Below, piece by piece: positions 50,601 through 62,600 of a stretch of 64,000 nucleotides of DNA (positions within the stretch are counted from its first letter, which is position 1; each line of letters begins with the position of its first letter). The stretch lies in the NCBI GenBank assembly GCA_035222895.1, contig JAVYIG010000411.1, positions 499,001 through 563,000 on the forward strand. The letters are read 5' to 3'. The translations under genes were made by a program, and so were the position numbers. Under the pieces are notes generated by a model that saw only the letters and a list, made by a program, of their open reading frames with translations, was not told where the DNA came from and did not search any database. Source of the DNA: Strongylocentrotus droebachiensis. Lineage: Eukaryota > Echinodermata > Echinoidea > Camarodonta > Strongylocentrotidae.

Positions 50601-53600
50601 TGATGATGATTGGCAAGTCTTTACTAAGACATTTCCATGAATTTAATGAGACCTTTCCCTATTAGTGATACTTAGTCAAGGTCAAGAAAGAATGAGCTAC
50701 AATAGATTCCAGTTAGTATTATTTTTCCATGCATATATGCAAAATTCTTATGTCTTGAAGAGATCTCCATTTTGCCATAACTCTTCTTTATATTCTGTAA
50801 TCTGTAGTTATATACATTTGCATATATGTTATCAGACATATACCATTATAGACACGTAAGATTTGATCTTAAATTGCGCAAGGGTGTATGGAAAAGGAGG
50901 GAAGGTTGTGTTGGTTAGTGAGTACAGTTTGCCATGGCATTCAGTAGCATGTGTCTCACGCATTTAAAATTACATTCAGGGTCTCCTTGCGGCCGGCAAA
51001 GCAAGCTACGGTAGACTGTATGTATGTCTGTGTATTGAACTACAGTATGCCTACATCATCAGCCAGGTCTGGTCGGCTTAGAGTGTGTGTGTGTGTGTGG
51101 GAGAGAGAGAGAGTGTGAGTGTGTGTTAGCATTAGCATGCAAGTGGGAATGAGTAAGTGTATAAATGCGAGTGTCTCATACATTGCGTGTGTGTGTGTGT
51201 GTGTGCTGTAGTCTACATGTATGCGTGTGATGCCCTCAAGCTCTTGCCTAGCATTTCCATTATGAAGACGAGAAGCCGCAGCAATGGCGTAGGGTCATGT
51301 GACGTAGTTGTCTTGTATGAAGATAAGAGATGGTCTTGCTACTGATGTTGAATCTCATAGTTCATTACCATGGCATCTATTTAGCGACATTCTCCAAACA
51401 TCCTCATTCATATATTAACCAATTGTTTTGTTCCAATTTGTAAAGCAGATTTGGGTTGTTTGTAAAAAAAAAACTGTGGATGCTTCAGGAGCCATTATGA
51501 CGACAGTACTCCTTTCTAACTACGATTTTACCTCACTCTTCAAGGCTTCTTGAAGAATTGATAGCTAACCTAAATATAGTACCCCTCTAAAACAGGAAAA
51601 TTGAACAAACAGAAACCTGGTAATGAACCCAAAAAAGAATTCTCTTCAATAAAGGAGACTACGTTGATTGCTCGGAAATGTCCTTGAGTGTACTTTCTTG
51701 TTTATCTTTAGGGGCTTGTTTACCCTCAAACAGTAACTATCCCTAATGTCTGCAAGTCTAAAAGTAGATTCATGGCAAGATTTGCAATTAAACAGTTCTG
51801 TCATTCAAAATAACTGTTCAATCTATTAATGTAATGTTGTCAGTGCTCAAGTGGAAAAACTACTAGAAAATTGGTTAGTCTAATTTGATCGTTATCTATC
51901 ACCTGTTTGCAGAACAAGTTTAGAGAAGACAAATGAAGGATACAAGAAACTGAAGGGTTTGATACAAACACCAAAGAATGTTTTTTCAATATCACATTTG
52001 TGTAAAAAAAGATAAATACATAATAAGTCTACCGGTATGTGACATGTTATGAAAACAAAGTACAGGAATTGAAGTATTAAAAATAAGCTTGAAATCAATA
52101 TTTTTTGTAGCATGTAACACTTACTTTGCTTGTGCCTCTGCTTGCATGAAGATGAACTCCCATTTTCGAGAAAACATCCGCTGCAATTTGGCCAGATTTT
52201 CCTTGAGGAAGAGAGAAAAGAATAGCGATTTAAAAGTTAATCCCAAATTAAGACAGGATTTCAATATTAAACAACATCCAAAATCTAAGGAAAAAAAATA
52301 CAAATCAAGGGAAATAGTAACTACTGTGCATTTTCATTTACATGTTCATTCATCAAAATGTGGAACACTATGAATATCACAATTTAAATAATCAGTGAAC
52401 TTTTTGGGGTCTCAATTTTGATCATGTTTGTTCGTCATGATTACTATGCCATGTGTTTTTTAATAAACTGAACTGAACTGAACTGACATAACATATATCA
52501 AGTAAAATTCATCATCAAATCATTTGATATCATAATACAAAGGGTTGATTGCATTACAATTTCTTCATAGTATGGTACTTGTATGTGCTTGTGATACAAC
52601 AATGCATCTCAGTGCATTTTGAAGACATCTAAATATCTAAATGAGTTTTTTTCCCGCTCATTTCATACTTTTTGACAGATTTGAAAATATTATAATATGT
52701 GTATTTTTATCTCGGCAACTCATCTCACATAAAATTTTTGTGATCGTGAGTAGCATATACACAAAATGCAACAGTATTTTGGACAGCTTTTCATTTGGTA
52801 ATATATGGATGTTCAGTAGGTTAGAAGTTTTGCTTTTAGTTATCATCTTTCATCCAAAACTATGTGATATTATCACTGCGTGCTCACTCGTATCATTTAA
52901 AAAGCACATGGGTTAAACAGAAAACTTGATAATGAACTACATGCATACTTACTGCTTCATAATCTGCCAGTTCTAGCCTTGATTTGTTTTGCATAGTTCG
53001 TTTGCACAAGTATACCGCTGTAATATAATCAAATATATCAAAAGGAAAGGATAAAAATAGCTATTAAAGGCCCACTGCACTACTTGTAGCTGCTTGCGCC
53101 CTCTATATAACAAACAATGCCTAATCGGTAACCATTGGTCCCCCATGATCCTCTTTTTCTTATGTTAACTGAGAGCTGAGTTGATGAGATAACCACCTGT
53201 CCAGTGACCTTGCACGGCAGTCTAATCCCTCCTGTAAACTACGGCAGATAAGCTTTAAACAATGCTCTTGAAACGACCTTACATCAACAAAGCTTTGAGT
53301 AATGAACAAAATATTTTTTTAGTCTGAAAATGTACTGACATAAACAACTACACCATTAAAAATATCATTTTATTTAATCCATATCTAATGCATTCGTATG
53401 TAAAAATATTTTTTTAGCATTGAGGCCTAAGTATTAGAGGCCAACAAGATTATATGTCTTTATATAAAGACAACTTTAGAGATACAAACAAAAGAACTCT
53501 ATATGAGTGAACAATAGTAACTTACAACATCTAGGCCAAAGGATACAACTTTACTTACAAAATAATAAATTTATTGAATACATAGATGCACACAATAAAA

Positions 53601-56600
53601 AATACTTCACTATTTCATGACGAAAATGTATTTTGGAATTAAAAGTCAAGGATGATATGTCCATAATATATGTATCAATGTGTAAAAAGTACTGATTTTT
53701 TTTCATCACTTCTAAATCAGTTTTCTTTTTTATATCAACATTTTCAATAATTACCAACCCTCCACTATTACCCAACTTGAAACAATGATTCTATTTTGTA
53801 ATATAAACGTAATATATCGTTATACACATGATGACACCCACAATTTTTCTAGGCACTTTTAGTGAAAAATATGAATGGAATTGTCAGAATACTTCAATTA
53901 TGCTTAGAAATGCAGGATATATGATCAAGATATTAAAGTGATCTTCTGGAAATGGTGATAGAATTACAATACTATTTGCTTCTTTTTTAAGAATGATTTT
54001 TAAATGTACAAGCAACTGATGTATGTTCACAGTTATTATGTTGTTGTTTTTATCATTCTTAAACATCATGGAATGTTTTTGCTGGAATACTGCTTGTAGT
54101 AGTAATATAAAGGTTTAAAGGTTGACCTCTATTTCTGTTTAAAAGACTGAGATGTTTTGATAATATTATGAAGTAAATTATTCTTTTCAATTTTGGAACT
54201 GCTATTGATTAACACTATTTACTGCTACTTCTACTACTGCAACTACTACTGCTACTTCTACCAACACTACTACTACTACTACTACTACTACTATTAATAC
54301 TACTACTTCTACCAACACTACTACTACTACTACTACTACTATTAATACTACTACTTCTACTACTTCTACAACTACTTCTTCTACTACTACTGCTGCTGCT
54401 ATTATTACTACTGCTACTCCTCCTCCTCCTACTACTAATACTACTACTGTTTGTTCGAATACAATCCATACATGCACGGCATTTCCGTATATCAAGAACC
54501 CTTGTTACTCTAGTCTTGACGCCCACCATGCTGGTAAAACCTTACTTATTCAAACACAATATACACTAGCTTGCTCTGAGAGAAGCATTAGGTGGGTGTC
54601 TTTTTTAAAGGTGAACGTGGATATACCCTGGTTAGAATTAACCTACAGACTGACATACATGAGGATCAAACTGAGTAAAGATGCTATATAGGCTAAGGAT
54701 TTATTAATCTAGTCTAAGATGATGTGCTCGGCTTGAAATTAATTAAGATACAGCACTGTGGTACCTTTTGGGGAGGGGGGAAGGTGGCAGAAAATTAATT
54801 TGCTGGTTTACTTTGCCCATAGGGGGGCCATTGACACCAGCACAGGTTTTGTTGTGCTTCTCTCAATGTTGTAATCACAAGCTATGACTAGGATAACATT
54901 GCCACAGGTTATTTGAAAATTAATGATCTGTATCTATTCAAGCCTTCACAGACCATTGAGAATGGGAACCACAGTGATTACTTTTTAGCAAACGTTGATA
55001 ATTCACTTCTACACTTATACCTTTTCTTTAATTTGTGTGTGTGTATTGTAGAATTTCTAAATTTGGTAATGACACTTTGTCTTCAATGGTTATTCATCTG
55101 TTAAAGGAGCATTACACAAAAGTATGTTATGGAAAACATAGGAAATAGTCTTATGTTCCTGGATAATTAATCTTAGATCTTCATACCACACTTTATTAGT
55201 GTAAGGACTAGAGTCCATAGAGTAATGGGACATTGATGATATCGTCCAGGATTGCAGCATAATGTGGGATGACATTTTACCTCCAAAAAAAAAAGTATTA
55301 CTATCATCCTATTAAAGTAAATATAAACAAGTTAAAAGGAGAAGAAACATTTGAAAACTGAATAATAATACAAACAGGATCTATAATGTAATTTATAAAA
55401 GGATACAGGGCTCTGACCAACATTCCAGCAAGATAACACCAAAACTGTTTTTTACTTTACAAGTTATAACAGGAATTCATTAATCTGTCATAAATCTAAC
55501 CAAACCTGTCATGTATAATTACAAGTAATATCATATTTTCACTATTCCCCTGCACATTATCATAACATCAGATTTTGGGGGATTAATTCTGTTTTGAGCA
55601 TTCAATAATTCACATGCCCAAAAAGACACTTAAGAAATCAACTGAAGGGTAATTTCAATATATCCTATTGTACTTCCTAAAGAAATCATGTTTGTACCAT
55701 GGTAATGTTTGCACATTTCAGAAGGTGACATACATGTCAAAGGAATCGGCTAAGTTTGTCTTGTCTAAAATAGTTGCGATCATGTTAACTTTTCTTCCTT
55801 GATTTTCCAGCACTTCTAAATGTCTGTATTTTTAACATCTCTGTTCTACTTTGATTCAAACTGCAATGCCTAGCTTCCTTGCAATATCTCTTTTTCCTGT
55901 TCAATGCTTTTTAACCTATTATTTGAAACAATTCTGTAAATATTTACTCCTCTCTCTCTCTCTCTCCTTTTCTCCCTCTCCGCAATCCACACAAATATAC
56001 TCACACATCTACACGCATACACCTCCCCCTCTCTCTTTTTGTCTACCTGCTTCACACTCTCATCTATTACTCTTTCTAATTATATCACTTTCTCCTCCAT
56101 TACTGCTACAAAAAAGAGAATGAGACCAATGCATGGTGTAAAATACAACTTCATAATGAGAAATAATCAATTTCTCAGCTTTTCAGAGAACAGCAGCTTT
56201 GAAGGATGTTTTTCAGCAGTTGTTTTTTTCATCTTCAAAATTTTAACAACATGTTTTGTTTTCTTCAACGTCATTGACACCATAACATCTTATGATTTTC
56301 TCCTCACCTATTGTTTGTTATAGTTCCTGTTTGCCTCGTACTAACTTGACTCAAGCTCTTTATTTCTCTATTGCTCCCTCTCTGTTGACCTCTCTTTACT
56401 TCCTTCCTTTGCCTCTTTCAGGTATATATACTCAGGCTCTCTGTCTCTCTCTCTACTTGTGTAACTTTCATTAACCCAAATACTCTTTCTCAACTCCCAG
56501 TCTCTACCTTTACAACACACACACAGACACACACATGCACCCACCCACACTTCTCCCTCAATTTGCCTTCATTCCTCGTCTCATTTATTGACTTCCTCAT

Positions 56601-59600
56601 TCTCTTCCTCTTATTCTCTGTCCCCCATTCTCTATATAGTTCTGACTCTCTCACATACGTACCTAAATGAATAATGAGACTTCATTGTTCACTGTTTTTT
56701 ATGATATAAATATTGTGCTTGGACAGCAAAATAAATTGATGTGGGTAGCAAGATCAGCACCACAAACATGAGTGAAGTAAACGTTTCTCCCCCTCAAAAC
56801 CTTATATTTCTGAACATTTTTTTCTCTGTTAATGTTATTACTTTTAATAATCAAACATCATATTGTCAAAGCAAATAATAAAATACAACTTGACAAACAA
56901 TGCTTTAGCAGAAGCTCAAATGCATTCTAACAACCAGTTTACCTATGAATTTGATATGATGATTATGACTTAGGCCTATCCATACTTGTAAACAGGGAGT
57001 GGAAAATGATGAGCTATTTGCCCACCCCCACACTTGTTGCTTCATTTCTCCTCTATTCTATTCACTTCATCGCTTGATTCAAACTGCTGCATATTTTGAA
57101 CAGTCTGCCTATTTACAGAGCATATTTTATACAGATTGCTCACAGTTTGTACCAGCCGGTAAACAGAGAAATACATTGTAGGTCAGTTTGGGTGCTGGTT
57201 TAGTTGAGATGTTTGGTCACGTAGAGACCCACATGTACACAGGGTTACTAATAGCTTTCATAGGGTGAGGGGCTCAGTATCCCAGTATGGAAGGTGTATA
57301 TCATATAGGAGGAGATGAAGGAGTGGGTGAGATAGATGCTTGTTAAGTAGGAACTGTGTGCTATAGCCTCATCTTAACTCTGTATACCGGTAGCCTAATC
57401 AGCATGCATGCATTACTCGTCATCCTAAAATTGCCTGCAGGTTTCTTGGCTTGGCTAGCTGGATGGCTGGCTGCATGCATGCATGGATTCAGCCATGTTA
57501 AGCAGATGTCTCAGGTTTTGACTGATGCTAAGCTCAGCTTCAAGTCGGATCGACTCAGAGATCCTTGGTATTATTATCCCAATATATAAGGCAGAGATTC
57601 CATGCACTCTTATTATTAATGGTCAATATATTTATATTTATAGAGAGAGATCTTTAGAGCATAATGTAATGAATGTCCGAGGTAAATTTTTTTAAATCAA
57701 ATATTTTTTCCATTTAATGCAATGCAATCAACCAAATTCTTTAGACTAATGCAATACAATATATAATGTATTTTCTTGAATGAACTCCCACTAATATTCT
57801 GAAGCCTTCACTGGTTTACTATGAAGCCAATGATTAGTTTTCATTCGAAGCACTTGGAACCAAGCAAACAGACATTCCTTCTTGAACTCCAAAAGGGAAT
57901 GCATTACAATGGATATCATTTTCAATGCCAAACTTGCTAAGCATAACAATTTCAAACGGGGTTGAGAAGCAAACATTCATTAATTAGCAATAGTATATGA
58001 TGTTGATGATAGTTGGCTTCATGAGAGGATAAAAAGTATTGAAAATTATTATTACCCTTACATTAGCCAAGGATTTAATTAAATTCTTTCCAGGGTTGCA
58101 TTTACCTCACCTTGGTCAAGAGAGGCAAATATAGATCACATTTAATGAGCAAAACATAAAAGATTATATCTAATGAACCCAGGACATTTTTTTCACATTC
58201 CTTAAAAATCTTAACATCATTTTGCTGTTCAAATTGTAAAGTGACTTTTGGCAATTTCTTGCAAATTAATATCGGATTGCATGTTTTTATTTTCATACTA
58301 CACAGAAAATAATGTGCAAAATATTATTCTTAATTTTTACCTGCATACTCACATTTAAATGTCTATATATGTAATGCTCAATTTTTAATATCTAAACATC
58401 ATTTTGCTGCTCAAATTGTTAATTGACTTTAGGCAATTTCTTGCAAATTAATATTGGATTGCATGTTTTTATTTTCATAGTACACAGAAAATAATGTGCA
58501 AAATATTATTCCTAATTTTTACCTGTATACTCACATGTAAATGTACATATGTAATGCTCAATTTTTGATGTGTTGAGATATTATAATTAATGGCAGTTGA
58601 TGTAACTTTATACTATAAATGTTTGCAAATAAACAAGCACACCTATAATGACTAAATAATCCCCCAAAAATCAATAAGTTTATATATAAAGAAGAAGTAT
58701 ATAATGGCTGGGTCCTGAAGAGAAAGCATTTGGAGTACATGCATGCCTCCAAAAAAAGTAAATCTGGCATAACTGAAGTCAACAGTAAATAAAAAGTGTG
58801 CTTAACATTGTATTTGGACCAAAACGGATAACCAATATTCTGGAGGGAGAATTTGTTTGCCAGAGATATTTGGACTAAATATGCACTTAACCATGTTATA
58901 TGTGATATCTGCTGTTAGTATTTAAAGGCAAAATAAAAAAAGCAAGGGAATCCAGGAACTAACCCTGAATATAAGAAGTTTTCCATTTTAATTGGTAAAT
59001 CATGGAATGGCTTGATAGCAATATTTTGACTGGTATATTCAGAGAGCAGGTGGAAGCTGAAATAAACAGTAGACTTAATTACTCTGTTCCACGAGGCATT
59101 ACACCTGAAAACTCTATCCTACATGTGCAATTAAATTCACAAATTGTGATAAACATGTCAATGTTATGAGAACAGTATTGAATGATATACTCCTCTCATC
59201 TCGTTATACTGGTTTTAGTAGTGTTTCACAACACTTAGATCTGTACTCTATGAACATTTTAAGTAATATAGTCTGCTGTCTAAGTTTTCTTTTGTTAAAA
59301 TGTGACTTTAGAGTCTAGACCCATTGTTGGGTACAGTGTTAGAGTAACTTGTAAAGAGGTTAATGCCTAAACAAAAATTAAGCAAATTTATGATGTTTCA
59401 CCTCAATTATAGCAGCTCCATATTAGGTCAATACTACAATATCATTTTGGATGTACATGGATGTGGGTGTGTATTATCTGTATTTCCTTTGACATATAGA
59501 AATACCTAACAAACAAAATGTCTTGTTTCAGGCTGCAATCTGGCTTCCCACTTATGAATATTTGAATACACAATCAGAGCGGTTAAAAATCTTCGTTTTG

Positions 59601-62600
59601 TATATATGAATATATAATTAGAATAGATGTAAAATTTGGTACAATTATACATATTCTTATTCACTTCCGAATTCAATCTTGATCTTTATTTAATTAAATG
59701 AACTCTGGTTATGAGAATCATATGAAATCATATGAAATCATGTAATAAATTTCCCTAGTATTTCCTCATTCCATGCTATATTACTAACAAATTTTAGATT
59801 TCTTGTGTAATTAATTCTTTGTGTGAAGCTGCAAAATATTAGGTTTTTGCTCAGTGTAAACCAGAAGGATATTGCCATTTTTTTTCTAATGGTTCATTTT
59901 TTTAAAACTCGGTTTGTTTCATAAGTGTAAATGATTAAATGTCAAAACTACATTCCATTTTGTGTGTGATTCCCACAGCATTTTTTTACTGCAAAAAAGG
60001 CAGTCATTAGCACTTCATGAAAGACTGAGCTAGCAACATCAATTACCTAGTCCTACAGATAGGACTTACAGTAGGGTCCTTGATCTAACCTTTCTGTTTT
60101 TCAGCAGTCTGGTTTCATATTCTTAGTTTGTTTTTAAATCAGTAATCATGATTATTTTGCTTTATGAATCCTTTAAGCCAGAACCCTTTGTGTTTTTTTA
60201 ACATGACTGCATGCAGCTCACTTCTTTCACTTAATGATTTCCACTGTAGTTGTAACTTATCTGACCCATTCCTGGAAACAGCGATGAAATAAATACAAAG
60301 AGAATTCAAACCATAATGTAGGCCAAATCTGCTTGCATTCAATAAGATGCCCTTTGGTCTATGAAACCTTTTGAATCTAGATATAAAAGGGAGGAAGTTT
60401 GGAGTTGCCATAGCAACATGAATCGTACCTAGATCAATGATGATCCTAATCAATAATGACTTCTATTCATTTTACTCTCTGCTTATCTTGAAGGAGTAAG
60501 ACTCACTGCTAAAATGGAACAAAAGCTTTTCCTGTTTTTTAGATACAGAAATGGCTGTTTTTGTTCAATATTCACGCTGAATGGCCTGGTCAAAGATAGC
60601 GCCTACTAAAATTAATTATCTTTTCAGGTACAAGAGCGGCTCAATCCTTCCTGGGCAACCTCTACCAGCTTGGTGTCTCCATTGTATTGACTACCAGTAG
60701 CACGCTATCGACCCACAATTACCAGTCCAGACACAGCAACTTATGCTTTGTTCACACTTGCCTCGAGAAAAACGTCTAAAAAGAATTGCCAGGTCAAAAC
60801 AAACTAAAATATGGGTATGGTACGTGCCAAAAATATGTTGATTATAACACACAGATCACTAGTTATGCATAGGGGATTTCGATTCGTTGCTTTTATTCCA
60901 TGCAAAATTATGCAAAATCGTATTCCATGCAAAATTAAAAAAGCATAATTTGGCAAAACGTTACAATTTTCTTTTAACGTAAATGACGTTAAAGGTAAAT
61001 GGTCCTGAATCATAGTCATTAATGACATGAAAGAATGTTCTTTAAATGATTAAACACGGAAATGCGAGCAGCTATTCTTTATTTGCTATTCTTTATTTGC
61101 AATTCATTTATACGTAACAAGATTATTTATTTCAGTGGAAGGGTTTTTAACAGTTTTCAATGGAATGTGTTAACAGGGCTATATACACCTGTTATGATAC
61201 TTCACACAATAAAGAAACCACAGGGATGTTGGTAGTCTGGCTGAAATACATTGCATTCCGAGCATGCTTCCATACATTATTTCATTAACCCCACCTCCTG
61301 AGATGCTTTATGATTTAATGGCCATGTAATGACGTAGAAAGACCTTGTAGTATATGTCGGTTAATGGCATTGAGATATATGTGCAACTTCCACAAAGCAA
61401 ATATCAGTCACAATGTGAATCGTTCATGAAATAGTGTGGTGGATTTGCTATGATATATAGGTCATTCAAATTGTACTTAAACACTAATGTATAAAGCAGT
61501 GTTATATTTGTGAATTACTCATTACTCACTATCTGCATGGTATATTTAAAGATAGATGCCTTGTTTATTAAGGTCGTAAGGAAGAGCTGATTATTTAATG
61601 CAAAAGTAATGTTTCTTGTTATTCTGAATACTCAATAGTATACTAACAATATCATCTTTTTAAATTATACTGCAGACTAGACAATTTAAGCAGATTATTT
61701 TTAATCTAATCAATATATTTTGACAGAAATACGCTAGAAAGGTCCTTAAGTGTCTGCAAAATTAGGTCTTAACTACCTTTAAGACTACTTGAAGTTTATT
61801 TTTTTACATAGAAGTCAGCATTAGCTACAAATAAAGTGAACTATAAAACCAGCTACTATTAGCTAGCTGTTAGCATATTATACAGTATCGTAAAGAATGG
61901 ATGAAGCCAATTGATGCATTATTAATGATGTGCAATCATCCTGATAACGATCATAAGATAATTACAAATATCCATTCCCAATGCTGCAACCTACCTATTG
62001 ATACTGATAACCCATCTATAATAGGTCTTTCATCTGATAATAGATCACTCATCATCACAGGCAGGCATATCAGGCTAATCAGCATTTAGAGGTTCAGGGT
62101 ATCAACAAACACATCATGAAGATGAGCAGATAGAGGCATGATTGTGAGTCAGGGACCAGAGGTTCCTAACCCCCCCCCCCCACCCACACCCCACCCCCAC
62201 CCTCAACTCTGTCAGTGACTGGGCAAAAGGCTGCTTACCATTTAATCTTTCTAATCAAACAAAGTAATCAGCTTGACTGACAGTATTAGCTACACATGGT
62301 ATCTGTAAGGCTGTATTATGATATAGACAAGGTTATCTTTAATTTATTAAAGCATGGAGAGCAGATAGTTTGGCTGTGCTATTTGGATGTACATGTAGTA
62401 TACCAGCATAATTTAAAGCACATGTGGTGATGGAATAATTGGTAGTTTTACATTACAATATGTAAAACATTAAGAGCTGGTTATTAAAGAAAACAATGCA
62501 TCCTGAATTCCTCAAATAAAGTAGGTCCCTTTTCTCAATCTTAATTTACAAAGCATATATATATATGTATTATAATATGTTGTATATAATGATTATTACA

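Larger units (their letters stand above)
47640..52124 (-). other. RGS7: RGS7 intron between DHEX exons
   Basis: 4.5 kb. Contains the degenerate GTCACACTGTG minisatellite, an AAT array, a possible retroelement tail ending in AAATCAAATCAAATC at ~49540-49560, and (GT)n/(GA)n runs near 51085-51205. No exon is recognised. Confidence 0.65.

Noticed and set aside
54202..54529. Poly-Val / Ser-Arg-rich frames on the - strand
   Set aside because: Produced by the ACT microsatellite, as above.
60139..60453. 104-codon - strand frame inside the large RGS7 intron
   Set aside because: No similarity to RGS7 or another family I recognise, and no acceptor and donor in matching phase; DEP exons on both sides join without it.
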